This document shows, one piece after another, positions 1 through 7,176 of a stretch of DNA of 28,982 bases. The stretch lies in assembly GCA_902363675.1 (NCBI GenBank), contig CABJAV010000032.1, positions 1 through 28,982 on the forward strand. Reading direction: 5' to 3'. Numbering within the stretch: the stretch's first letter is position 1; each line of letters begins with the position of its first letter. This DNA is from Lachnospiraceae bacterium. GTDB lineage: Bacteria; Bacillota; Clostridia; Lachnospirales; Lachnospiraceae. The translations under genes were made by a program, and so were the position numbers. The notes beneath the pieces are model-generated. The model was given only the letters and a program-made list of their open reading frames with translations, did no database searches and was not told the origin of the DNA.

Positions 1-143
1 AGGGACTGCCCGAATTAACGCCTGTGGAGATAGTAGGGAGCAAAACATCCGGTGGATGTTTGTTCTGCTCCGACCGGAGTGGAACGTAGAAACGAGGTCT
101 GCGAAGCAGGAAGCCCATTGGCTTTAGACAATGGGTAGTTCAC
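1..143 (+). mobile_element. Right end of an IS200/IS605-type element
   Basis: The left part of the element lies outside the window. What is seen is the end of a TnpB-like reading frame, then a structured tail ending in a 7-bp hairpin (CCCATTG, 114-120, with CAATGGG, 129-135) and the octamer TAGTTCAC at 136-143. This GAAGCCC...GGCTTTAG...GGGTAGTTCAC arrangement is the familiar right end of many Firmicutes tnpB-bearing elements. The very next base begins sequence that reads as part of a secreted-protein gene, so the element appears to have inserted into that gene. The exact boundary is inferred from the TTCAC terminus; the other end was not available for comparison. Confidence 0.75.
1..143 (+). 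ncRNA. Putative omega RNA (reRNA) scaffold of the TnpB element
   Basis: In tnpB elements the guide RNA is made from the 3' end of tnpB plus the element's right end, and the guide is whatever DNA follows the terminus. Here the stretch folds into a long hairpin (GGAGCA 37-42 with TGCTCC 66-71, and AAACATCC 43-50 with GGATGTTT 54-61) and a terminal hairpin (114-120 with 129-135), then TAGTTCAC. The guide would be about 144-163, inside the interrupted gene. The 5' end of the RNA is not defined and may lie outside the window. Structure is seen; transcription and processing are inferred. Confidence 0.55.
3..89 (+). CDS. tnpB: TnpB (RNA-guided nuclease) C-terminal tail, partial
   Basis: An open frame enters from the left edge and stops at TAG 87-89. 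The visible residues begin GLPELTPVEIVG and end near CSDRSGT. The GLPELTPVEI string is typical of the C-terminal tail of TnpB proteins of IS605-type elements in clostridia, beyond the RuvC and zinc-finger parts. The catalytic domains lie outside the window, so activity cannot be judged. The frame overlaps the putative guide RNA scaffold, as is usual in these elements. Confidence 0.55.
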   Translation, partial: GLPELTPVEIVGSKTSGGCLFCSDRSGT

Positions 144-344
144 GCATATGCAGAAGGAAAAGATGCAAGTGTTATCATGCAGGTATTAAATGCAGAGGAT
201 GACAGTGTGTTATTCAGCGGAGATGCGACAGAGGTAACTGCATGGAACGACTGGAAGACTCCGACCGTAACATTTACACTTGAGAAAGAGACAATCGTAA
301 AACTTCGTGTTGCAGTGGAGAATAAAGCAGCAGGCTGGGGATAA
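144..344 (+). pseudogene. Secreted-protein fragment with carbohydrate-binding-like module
   Basis: Translation in frame from 144 gives about 66 residues, including VTAWNDWKTPTVTFTLEK and KLRVAVENKAAGWG, followed by two stops (342-347). The WxxW...VTFT...RV.V.N.A.GWG pattern resembles the beta-sandwich modules that accompany secreted polysaccharide-degrading enzymes such as GH53 galactanases; the exact family is not proven. The 5' part is cut off by the IS605-type element, so there is no start codon or signal peptide. At the 3' side, the frame changes at GGCTGGGG (333-340) into the next entry, so the gene is broken at both ends. Confidence 0.6.
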
Positions 345-1053
345 TAAGGACGATAACGGATCAAATTCCGGTTCTTCCAGCGATACAACGGTAACAACAC
401 CAGACGATAAGGACACGACAGAGACAAAGAATGTAACTGCAACCACTCCTTCCGGTGAGAAGGTAGAGGCAACCGTTACCACCACAAAGGCAGAACTTTC
501 CACAGACGTTGTCGCAAAGGTGGTAGAGGCAGCAGGCACCGATCAGGTAACAATCAAGACAGCCGTTACCGATGCCAATGGAAAGACACAGTACACCGTT
601 ACCACAACCGCAAAGAATCTGACTGAGAATGCAAAACTGAAAGTGGTAGCTGTGGATCAGACCACCGGTGAGAAGACACTTGTCAACGCAAAGACGTATA
701 AAGTCAACAAAGATGGAAGCATCACCTTTGATCTTCCGGCCGGTGCAGATTACGAACTGGTCAGCACAGCCGAGGCAAAGACAGTAGAAAAAGCTGCATT
801 AAAGACGGTAAAGGTGAAAAAGACCAGTGCGTCTGTCAAGGCAGGAAAGAAGACATCCATCCAGTTAAGTAGCAAGCTGAACATGGACAATGTCAAGAAA
901 GTAACTTACATTTCCGGCAAAAAGTCTGTGGCAACCGTAAACAAAAATGGTAAGATCACAGCAAAGAAAAAAGGAAGTGTTACCGTAAAAGCAAAGGTTA
1001 CGTTAAAGAACGGAACAACAAAGACCGTTTCCATGAAAATCAAAGTAAAATAA
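340..1053 (+). pseudogene. Frameshifted C-terminal part: Thr/Lys-rich linker and Big2 domain
   Basis: This frame continues the previous fragment in a different phase. It opens with a Ser/Asp/Gly linker (DNKDDNGSNSGSSSD), then Thr-rich beta-sheet sequence, and ends in a bacterial Ig-like Big2 domain of about 85 residues with the usual VKVKKTSASVKAGKK opening and SVATVNKNGKITAKKKG core. Big2 domains are typical C-terminal wall or linker modules of secreted clostridial enzymes. A GTG at 307 could formally open the frame but has no ribosome binding site and would translate the upstream module in the wrong frame, so an independent gene is unlikely. It probably is the tail of the interrupted enzyme. 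Its natural terminator may now be the one at 3867-3904, separated by the inserted block. Confidence 0.65.
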
Positions 1054-1076
1054 GATCGTGAAACCACTCCTTGTGT

Positions 1077-1087
1077 GGTAAAATAAA
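1077..1087 (+). repeat. Direct repeat flanking the composite block, left copy
   Basis: GGTAAAATAAA here abuts the outer end of the left IS remnant. The same 11 bases abut the outer end of the right IS remnant at 3844-3854. Position and identity fit a target-site duplication made when the whole 1088-3843 block moved. Confidence 0.6.
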
Positions 1088-1705
1088 TAGGTAATTGCGA
1101 AACAAGTTCGCAATCTTGATTGAAAACAAGGATAGAATCCTGCAATGCAGGATTCTTGGAATGGAAGGTGGCAGTCATTTATTTAGGGCATGACAAAAAG
1201 GCTTCATAGTTAGTATGAAGCAGAAAAATTTATAAAATCTCAATTTTAAGCAATCAAAGGCTTAAGACTTCGGATGTATTGATGTTGATGAATTTTATCA
1301 GCAACGATTACTGTAACAAGTTGAGCTATGCCAGCCAAAAGTAAATCGGCATGAAGCGTTTTTTCGTTCTGGGTTTTACGATTAGCTACGCAAAAGCTGT
1401 CTTTAAAGTGGTTAATAGATTTTTCAACGTTTACACGGATTTTATATGTTTCTTCCCATTCTTCTGACCCCCGTTCCACTCCGGGATAGGCACGAAGATT
1501 CTTTTCGGGATAAACGTAAATCATTCTTCCACAGGAAGATGTTGTGCAGGGATTATCACAATGGCATACACGGCGTTTTGTTTTATCTGCTTTATTGTAT
1601 TCCCATTTCATTTTCGGGCAGACAAATTTCATCGTGGAAATTGTGCTTTTTAAGTGTGATTTACTACCTTATTCGTCCGGCATATAAGAGTGTCATGGAA
1701 GAACT
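1088..1705 (-). mobile_element. IS remnant, copy 1 (3' part of a DDE-transposase IS)
   Basis: The outer end carries TAGGTAATTGCGAAA, matching in 12 of 15 positions the inverted TAGGCGTTTGCGAAA at the far end of copy 2. Bases 1089-1221 match 3384-3516 with one mismatch, and 1359-1443 match 3518-3602 exactly. The element is read on the minus strand: non-coding end with three hairpins, then the transposase C-terminus. Recognisable coding similarity fades after about 1700 and the second terminal repeat is not found, so the transposase-start end is lost. The right boundary is approximate. Confidence 0.7.
1246..1668 (-). pseudogene. DDE transposase, C-terminal fragment
   Basis: The frame reads on the minus strand from GSKSHLK (about 1668) through FVCPKMKWEY, a Cys-rich stretch (CHCDNPCTTSSCGRM), ETYKIRVNVEKSINHFKDSF and a terminal HQHQYIRSLKPLIA. 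This is the C-terminal third of a long DDE transposase (DDE_Tnp_1_6-like) common in Lachnospiraceae; the conserved Glu region YKIR.NVEKSINHFK is present. An in-frame TAA at 1669-1671 and loss of the N-terminal two thirds make it non-functional. ISfinder family was not determined; IS1182-like is my best guess. Confidence 0.7.
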
Positions 1706-1732
1706 GGAATAAGATTATTACAGCGGACAGAA

Positions 1733-1761
1733 TTGCATTTTATTTTACTCTGTGCTAGTAT
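1733..1761 (+). promoter_or_regulatory. Probable promoter of the chemotaxis receptor gene
   Basis: TTGCAT (1733-1738), a 17-base spacer and TAGTAT (1756-1761), preceded by TGC as an extended -10. It lies 51 bases before the ATG. The -35 match is weak (3 of 6), so support comes mainly from spacing and the TG element. It lies between the IS remnants, so the gene would travel with its own promoter. Confidence 0.45.
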
Positions 1762-1812
1762 GGAAACAGAAACTTTCGTGTGTTATAACTATAACAGGAA
1801 AGAGGACTGATT

Positions 1813-3318
1813 ATGAAAATAAAAGAAAAATATTATCGCTTTGCGGAAAAAGGGCAGCAGATACAGAGAGTAAACCGTTTTCTTATAACAGAATATCTGA
1901 TTTTTTATGCATTTATTCTGTTTATGCTCTGGGCATCAAGAGCAAAAGGAGTACGTTCTTTGGGCTTTGCGGCATTTGTCAGTGTGATTGCAGTAGTCTC
2001 CGGAGGTGCATTGCTCATCGGATGGAAGCGGCATCCGGAATCGGAGCGGCTGAGATATCTGGCACTGATCGGGTTATATCTCGTATCATTTTTCATGACT
2101 TTTGCTTATACGGAGAGCTTTATCCGTTTTCTGGGACTGGCTCCTTTTATCGGCTGTATTTTGTTTTTTGATCCGAAATATTCCAGAATCGGCGGCATCG
2201 GTTATCTTGTATTGAATGCGCTGACTGTCTTTGGTCAGATCCGTCAGCAGCCGGAAGGCGTAGCCGGGACAATCAATCTTGTACTGGATCTGCTGGCACT
2301 GGGGGTACTGGTATTTGCTGTGATCTTTACAACAAATGTGGCACAGAAATTCAACCATGATACCCGGCACAGTGAACAGCAGGAGCAGCGGAAGCAGCAG
2401 GCAATTTTAGACGATGTGATCGGTGTGGCGGAAGAAGTGCGTAAGGGTACGGAATCCGTGATGAAGATTGTCAATGATCTGAATGGATCGACAGAGGTGG
2501 TCAATGGTGCGATGAAAGATATTTCTTCCAGCACGCATAGCACGGCGGAAAATATCCAGACACAGACAACCATGACACAGGATATCCAGCATTCAATTGA
2601 GCAGACACTGGAAAGTTCCGAGAATATGGTAAAAGTGGCAAAGCAGTCCGGGGAACTGAATCAGAAGAGTATGGAGATCATGGAACATCTGAAGAAACAG
2701 TCCGCGGTAATCGCAGAGACAAACTCCGGAGTGGCAGATTCCATGAAAGCGTTACAGGAGCGTACCGAGGCAGTAAAGAGTATTGCAGATACCATCTTTT
2801 CCATTTCCAGTCAGACCAATCTGCTGGCGCTCAATGCTTCTATTGAGAGTGCCCGTGCAGGGGAAGCCGGAAAAGGGTTTGCTGTAGTGGCTGATGAAAT
2901 CCGTCAGCTGGCAGAGAAAACCAGAAGTGAGACAGAAAGCATTGCACAGATTCTGGATGAATTGTTTAAAAATGCAGAGGATGCAGCAACGGCGGTGAGC
3001 CGTTCGATTGAGGCTACCAATGCGCAGGATTCCATGATTGCGAAAGCGTCTGAGAGTTTTTCGGGAATGAATGAGAATGTCAATACACTGGTTCAGGAGA
3101 TCGAAGGCATTGACGGCATGTTAAACCGTCTGTCGGATGCAAACAATCAGATTGTAGACAATATCAGTAATCTTTCTGCAACAACGGAAGAAGTGACGGC
3201 CTCTTCCGTACAGGTAGCGGATCTGTCAGTTGAGAATTTAAACAATGCCGAGCAGGCAAAACAGAAACTTGACAATGTGCTTGCGGTATCTCATGAACTG
3301 GATAAGTACATAAAGTAA
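1813..3318 (+). CDS. Methyl-accepting chemotaxis protein, six-TM type
   Basis: Signals to CheA/CheW from the membrane. Residues 1-23 are cytosolic and basic; six hydrophobic segments follow at about 24-42, 49-70, 81-99, 103-119, 125-142 and 152-174. There is no large extracellular sensor domain and no clear HAMP. From about 178 the protein is a long coiled coil with the conserved MCP hairpin tip ([20 protein letters not shown], then [20 protein letters not shown], roughly 330-370). Start chosen at ATG 1813 after AAAGAGGAC. No che or flagellar genes are in the window. The gene sits alone between two IS remnants with its own promoter and terminator, so it may be transposon cargo. The signal may be membrane state or a ligand bound within the bundle; this is not known. 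Family call is secure. Confidence 0.93.
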   Translation: MKIKEKYYRFAEKGQQIQRVNRFLITEYLIFYAFILFMLWASRAKGVRSLGFAAFVSVIAVVSGGALLIGWKRHPESERLRYLALIGLYLVSFFMTFAYTESFIRFLGLAPFIGCILFFDPKYSRIGGIGYLVLNALTVFGQIRQQPEGVAGTINLVLDLLALGVLVFAVIFTTNVAQKFNHDTRHSEQQEQRKQQAILDDVIGVAEEVRKGTESVMKIVNDLNGSTEVVNGAMKDISSSTHSTAENIQTQTTMTQDIQHSIEQTLESSENMVKVAKQSGELNQKSMEIMEHLKKQSAVIAETNSGVADSMKALQERTEAVKSIADTIFSISSQTNLLALNASIESARAGEAGKGFAVVADEIRQLAEKTRSETESIAQILDELFKNAEDAATAVSRSIEATNAQDSMIAKASESFSGMNENVNTLVQEIEGIDGMLNRLSDANNQIVDNISNLSATTEEVTASSVQVADLSVENLNNAEQAKQKLDNVLAVSHELDKYIK

Positions 3319-3341
3319 ACAGATGGAATGAGATAAAGGTG

Positions 3342-3373
3342 CCTCAGCAGGAGAAATTCTGCTGAGGATTTTT
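3342..3373 (+). terminator. Rho-independent terminator after the chemotaxis receptor gene
   Basis: A perfect 9-bp stem, CCTCAGCAG (3342-3350) with CTGCTGAGG (3359-3367), an 8-base loop, then ATTTTT. It begins 24 bases after the stop codon. Confidence 0.9.
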
Positions 3374-3382
3374 ACTACTATA

Positions 3383-3843
3383 TAGGTAATTGCGAAACAA
3401 GTTCGCAATCTTGATTGAAAACAAGGATAGAATCCTGCAATGCAGGATTCTTGGAATGGAAGGTGGCAGTCATTCATTTAGGGCATGACAAAAAGGCTTC
3501 ATAGTTAGTATGAAGCCTTTTTTCGTTCTGGGTTTTACGATTAGCTACGCAAAAGCTGTCTTTAAAGTGGTTAATAGATTTTTCAACGTTTACACGGATT
3601 TTTAATGGCTTCATCAAGAAGTGAAAGGAACTGATATTTGTCGTTGTCGAATTTATTTTGGCAATCTTCAAAAACTTCTGCCAAAGTGAGCTGCTTATGT
3701 GTTATCATATAGGCATATCTTCTTTTGGTGGATTGGTTTATAGTTTTTCGCAACTCTATTTTACCATAAACCTTGAGGAGATATTTTATTTTAACAAAAA
3801 AAATGCCGTATTTATGCGGCTTTTGGCATTTCGCAAACGCCTA
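3383..3843 (-). mobile_element. Internally deleted IS, copy 2 (MITE-like, both ends kept)
   Basis: The 461-bp element has imperfect terminal inverted repeats, TAGGTAATTGCGAAA at 3383-3397 and the complement of TAGGCGTTTGCGAAA at 3829-3843 (12 of 15 positions match). Inside are the same end sequence as copy 1 (3384-3516), a transposase C-terminal piece (3518-3602) and an N-terminal piece (about 3603-3708). Most of the transposase is missing. Relative to copy 1 a 136-base stretch between two ATGAAGC repeats has been removed. Such a derivative could be mobilised only by a transposase supplied from elsewhere. Confidence 0.75.
3474..3708 (-). pseudogene. Scrambled transposase remnant of copy 2
   Basis: Reading from ATG 3708 on the minus strand gives MITHKQLTLAEVFEDCQNKF and then DNDKYQFLSLLDEAI, the N-terminus of the same transposase family. 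The frame is then broken by a deletion. After a shift, IRVNVEKSINHFKDSF from the C-terminus continues, ending in an unrelated tail created by the second deletion. About three quarters of the protein, including most catalytic residues, is gone. Confidence 0.65.
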
Positions 3844-3854
3844 GGTAAAATAAA
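3844..3854 (+). repeat. Direct repeat flanking the composite block, right copy
   Basis: GGTAAAATAAA directly follows the outer inverted repeat of copy 2 and repeats 1077-1087. The twelfth base (T) also matches, but on the left it belongs to the element end, so 11 bp is the safe length. Confidence 0.6.
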
Positions 3855-3866
3855 TCACAAAAGGAG

Positions 3867-3904
3867 ACGGTATCTATGAACGATTTCATAGGTACCGTTT
3901 TTTT
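3867..3904 (+). terminator. Rho-independent terminator, probably of the interrupted surface-protein gene
   Basis: Stem ACGGTATCTATGAA (3867-3880) pairs with TTCATAGGTACCGT (3885-3898) with one G-T pair, loop CGAT, then a run of seven T. No gene directly precedes it now. If the block 1088-3843 and one direct repeat are removed in thought, it falls about 58 bases after the stop at 1053. Confidence 0.85.
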
Positions 3905-3957
3905 AATGATATCAATCGATTTTTTTTTAAAAGAAAATAAAGCTTTTTGTATACCAC

Positions 3958-3987
3958 TTGTAAAAACAGGAAAATTTCCCGTATAAT
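3958..3987 (+). promoter_or_regulatory. Promoter of the nitroreductase operon
   Basis: TTGTAA (3958-3963), an 18-base spacer, and a perfect TATAAT (3982-3987). The ATG follows 81 bases later. Confidence 0.65.
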
Positions 3988-4067
3988 AAAAAAGAATCAA
4001 CAGGCAGAACTCTTATGTTTCAAAGGGTTCTGCTTTGGTATTGTGAAAAAGAAAGCAGGAAACCAAA

Positions 4068-4589
4068 ATGAGCAACGTATTAGAAGAAATGAAAACCAGA
4101 AGAAGCATCCGCAAATTCAAACCGGATGCCATCCCGCAGGAAATTTTAGACCAGATCATTGAAGCGGGAACCTATGCGGCAAACGGCAGAGGTGCACAGA
4201 ATGTCATCATCATTCAGGTGACGGACAAAGAGAAGCGCGATGAAATCGCAAAGAAAAATGCAGAAATCATGGGAAGTGAGGGTGATCCGTTTTACGGCGC
4301 ACCGGCAATGCTTATCGTTTTAGGAAAAAAAGACTGGCCGACACATGTTTATGATGGCAGTCTTGTGATGGGAAACCTCATGCTTGCAGCCCATGATCTG
4401 GGCATCGGCAGCTGCTGGATTCACCGCGCGAAAGAGGAATTTGAAAGCAGCTGGGGCAGGGAACTGCTTGCATCCCTTGGAATTGAGGATGAATATGAGG
4501 GAATCGGACACTGTGCGCTCGGCTATGTGGACGGGGATTATCCGGATGTTATTCCAAGAAAAGAAAACCGCGTATTCTATATCAGATAG
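4068..4589 (+). CDS. Nitroreductase family flavoprotein
   Basis: A 173-residue FMN enzyme that would reduce nitro groups, quinones or enones with NAD(P)H. The family opening is clear: MKTRRSIRKFKPDAIPQEIL (residues 8-27) holds the RRSIRKF phosphate-binding motif, followed by AGTYAANGRGAQN. The middle has GAPAMLIVLG and a GNLMLAAHDLGIGSCWI stretch that lines the dimer and FMN site, and GHCALGYVDGDYP near the end. The length is typical for the compact clostridial subfamily. Start ATG 4068 is preceded by a modest GCAGGAAAC. It is first in a likely operon; the next gene starts 12 bases after its stop. The substrate cannot be inferred. Confidence 0.9.
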   Translation: MSNVLEEMKTRRSIRKFKPDAIPQEILDQIIEAGTYAANGRGAQNVIIIQVTDKEKRDEIAKKNAEIMGSEGDPFYGAPAMLIVLGKKDWPTHVYDGSLVMGNLMLAAHDLGIGSCWIHRAKEEFESSWGRELLASLGIEDEYEGIGHCALGYVDGDYPDVIPRKENRVFYIR

Positions 4590-4601
4590 GGAGGAACTGT
4601 C

Positions 4602-5600
4602 ATGAGAGAAGAGTATCGCGTTTATTATGAAAATTATGAAGAACTGGCCCAAGAAGAACCTGGTGCAGAGATTCCTTTGCAAAAGGATATTGTGTGGGAA
4701 AATAAAAATTCCCAGAGTGAACGATGGAAAGCATTGTCGGTTTTTGCCTGTCCACAGGGGCTGGTACTGGAACTGGCAAAGCAGGTGGCGCCAAAACAGT
4801 ACCTTGCGTTTTATGAGAAATGGAAAGAGGCGGACGAAGACCGGCTTACGGACCGGCAGCTGTCACAGATTGAGGTAGAATCCCCACTTGGTGAATGCCC
4901 GGCAGTGCTGCTTACCTGTAATGGGGAGGAACTGCAAAGCGACGGAACCATGGGGATGGGCTGGTATCCGTCAGACATTCTGGAAAAGCTGGAATGGGAA
5001 CAGGATCCGGAGGCAGAAGCCTGCAGGCAGCATTATGGTTTAGATCCTGCATACCTCTGGTGGATCGGGCGTTTTCATTTTATGTGGAAGCAGCCGGTAA
5101 CTGCCAGTAAGATACAAAACCTTGTGCTGACATTGCAGGCAGAAGAAAAAAGAATCTATGGAGAAGAAAGTTTTATTCTTCGCATAGGCGATCAGATCCG
5201 TTTTTCACATCCGGTCACAGGGCAGACCTACCGGCTGGATGTGCTGGAAATAGCAGAGGAAGAAATACCGGCAGAACGGATGCCGGACAATGATATCTGT
5301 TACCCACGTTTTGCGCAGAGCATGCGCTACAAACTGACACCCGATGATCCGGCCGTTTCTCTCGAGGACGATTCCCCGGCAGAAAGAATTTATAAAAAGA
5401 ATCCGGACGGTTCCCAAAGCGAAGTGAGTGGGGCGACTTCATTTTTTCTTATGGGAAAATTGAAACCAGAGAAGCAGAACCGTCTGACAACCGGAAATCT
5501 GCATTATGCCCCGGTTACGGAGACCGCGTGGATTCCGGTATTTAAGGTGAAACGAAAGGAAGACATTACGGTCGAAGCGATGCCCGGACACAAAAATTAA
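4602..5600 (+). CDS. Conserved-looking protein of unknown function (332 aa)
   Basis: I do not recognise this protein. It is acidic and soluble, with no signal peptide and no membrane segment. It is rich in Trp, Tyr and Glu: YRVYYENYEELAQEEPG at the start, YLWWIGRFHFMWKQP near residues 150-165, and a tail with TAWIPVFKVKRKEDITVE. A Ser/Asp-rich stretch (DPAVSLEDDSPAERIYKKN) around 250-270 suggests a flexible loop. The start follows GGGAGGAACTGTC, a strong ribosome binding site, 12 bases after nitroreductase, so the two are co-transcribed. The C69 dipeptidase gene follows after 35 bases. Length, ribosome binding site and tight packing support a real gene; function is open. Confidence 0.8.
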   Translation: MREEYRVYYENYEELAQEEPGAEIPLQKDIVWENKNSQSERWKALSVFACPQGLVLELAKQVAPKQYLAFYEKWKEADEDRLTDRQLSQIEVESPLGECPAVLLTCNGEELQSDGTMGMGWYPSDILEKLEWEQDPEAEACRQHYGLDPAYLWWIGRFHFMWKQPVTASKIQNLVLTLQAEEKRIYGEESFILRIGDQIRFSHPVTGQTYRLDVLEIAEEEIPAERMPDNDICYPRFAQSMRYKLTPDDPAVSLEDDSPAERIYKKNPDGSQSEVSGATSFFLMGKLKPEKQNRLTTGNLHYAPVTETAWIPVFKVKRKEDITVEAMPGHKN

Positions 5601-5635
5601 GGTAGAAGGACAAACGCCGGATTGCGATAACGAAT

Positions 5636-7087
5636 ATGCCTTGTACAACGATATTAGTAGGAAAAAATGCAACCTATGATGGTTCAACCATGATTGCGAG
5701 AAATGATGATGCGGGTGGAAATGATCACTTTACGCCAAAGAAAATGATTGTGGTGCAGCCAAAGGAGCAGCCGCGTGTATACAAAGCGGTACTTTCTTCC
5801 GTGGAAATTCCGCTTCCGGAAAATCCACTTCGCTATACGGCTATGCCAAATGCGGTGGAAGGAAAGGGAGTCTGGGGCGCGTGTGGAGTCAATGAGGCGC
5901 GGACCGGAATGACGGCAACCGAGACGATCACATCCAATCCACGTGTACTCGGTGCAGATCCACTGGTGGAAAACGGGATTGGAGAGGAAGATATTGTATC
6001 GTTAGTACTTCCTTATATCCACAATGCAAGAGAGGGTGTTCAGCGATTGGGAGAACTTCTGGAAACATATGGCACTTATGAAATGAATGGAATTGCCTTT
6101 TCCGATCAGAATGAAATCTGGTGGATGGAGACCATTGGTGGACATCACTGGATTGCACGCCGTGTGCCGGATGATGCGTATGTGGTTATGCCAAATCAGC
6201 TTGGAATTGATGCATTTGATTTGGATGATGCATTTACCATCCAGGAAAATCATATGTGTTCTGTAGATATGCGGGAGTTTATTGCGAATAATCACCTGAA
6301 TCTTTCCATGGATGGCAGTCTGAATCCGAGGGAAGCTTTTGGCAGCCATGACGATGCAGATCATGTGTACAATACACCGCGTGCGTGGTATATGCTGCGT
6401 TGTCTGAATCCACACACATACAACTGGGATGGACCGGATGCGGATTTTACACCGGAGTCCGATGATCTGCCATGGACGCTGGTACCGGAGCGGAAGCTTA
6501 CTGTGGAAGATGTGAAATATGTGCTTTCTTCGCATTATCAGGGGACGCCATACGATCCATATGGAGCGTATGGAGATCCGGGGCTGCGCGGCATGTATCG
6601 TTCTATCGGTATCAACCGCAATGATTTTGTTGGTCTCGTGCATATCCGCCCGGAGCATGGAGAGGATGCCAATGTGTTGGAGTGGGTTGCATATGGCTCC
6701 AATGCTTTTAATGCCATGGTGCCGTTTTATGCGCAGGTGGAGGAAACTCCGGAATATGTGGCCAATACGACAGCAGAAGTTTCTACAGATAATTTTTACT
6801 GGGTAAGCCGGATGATTGGTGCGATGGCAGATGCGTCCTATAAGAAATCGGTGTTCCATGTCGAACGGTATCAGGAGAAAGTGCTGTCCAAGGGTCATGA
6901 GATTATCAATCATTATGATAAACTGCTGGAAAAAGAAACCGACGCAGGAAAGCGTATGGCGCTTAAGACAGAAGCAAACAATGCGGTGGCAGATATGGTA
7001 AAAAAAGAAGCTGCCGATACACTCGATAAAGTTCTGTTTGAATTGTGCGGACAGATGAAGAATGCCTTTGCCAGATCCGACGCATAA
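5636..7087 (+). CDS. pepD: C69 family dipeptidase (PepD-like)
   Basis: An Ntn hydrolase that cleaves dipeptides. The protein opens MPCTTILVGKNATYDGSTMI: family members use the Cys after a short leader as the N-terminal nucleophile, and Cys3 fits. The ARNDD block follows, then WGACGVNEARTGMTATETI and a Glu-rich IGEEDIVSLVLP helix; EIWWMETIGGHHWIARRVP is the usual core. 483 residues matches the family. There is no signal peptide, so it is cytosolic. The start is fixed by the Cys, although the nearest Shine-Dalgarno-like sequence (GAAGGA, 5605-5610) is about 25 bases away, so initiation may be weak or coupled to the upstream gene. Likely third gene of the nitroreductase operon. Confidence 0.92.
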   Translation: MPCTTILVGKNATYDGSTMIARNDDAGGNDHFTPKKMIVVQPKEQPRVYKAVLSSVEIPLPENPLRYTAMPNAVEGKGVWGACGVNEARTGMTATETITSNPRVLGADPLVENGIGEEDIVSLVLPYIHNAREGVQRLGELLETYGTYEMNGIAFSDQNEIWWMETIGGHHWIARRVPDDAYVVMPNQLGIDAFDLDDAFTIQENHMCSVDMREFIANNHLNLSMDGSLNPREAFGSHDDADHVYNTPRAWYMLRCLNPHTYNWDGPDADFTPESDDLPWTLVPERKLTVEDVKYVLSSHYQGTPYDPYGAYGDPGLRGMYRSIGINRNDFVGLVHIRPEHGEDANVLEWVAYGSNAFNAMVPFYAQVEETPEYVANTTAEVSTDNFYWVSRMIGAMADASYKKSVFHVERYQEKVLSKGHEIINHYDKLLEKETDAGKRMALKTEANNAVADMVKKEAADTLDKVLFELCGQMKNAFARSDA

Positions 7088-7176
7088 ATCCTCTGTTCAA
7101 TTCTAATTAGAAATGTTAGAATAAAATTAACTTTAAATGACAAACTACGAATAGAATATATTCGAAAAGGTAAAAA

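Noticed and set aside
307..339. GTG at 307 as start of an independent surface-protein gene
   Set aside because: No ribosome binding site, and the region already encodes the end of the binding-like module in another frame; the open stretch before 340 is out-of-frame reading.
3658..4162. Short open frames at 3658-3879 and 3947-4162 as genes
   Set aside because: They run through the IS end, the terminator and the nitroreductase promoter and overlap the nitroreductase start in another frame; no family features.
6002..6913. Long open frame (303 aa) on the minus strand
   Set aside because: Antisense shadow of the C69 dipeptidase; His/Ile-rich low-sense composition, no ribosome binding site.
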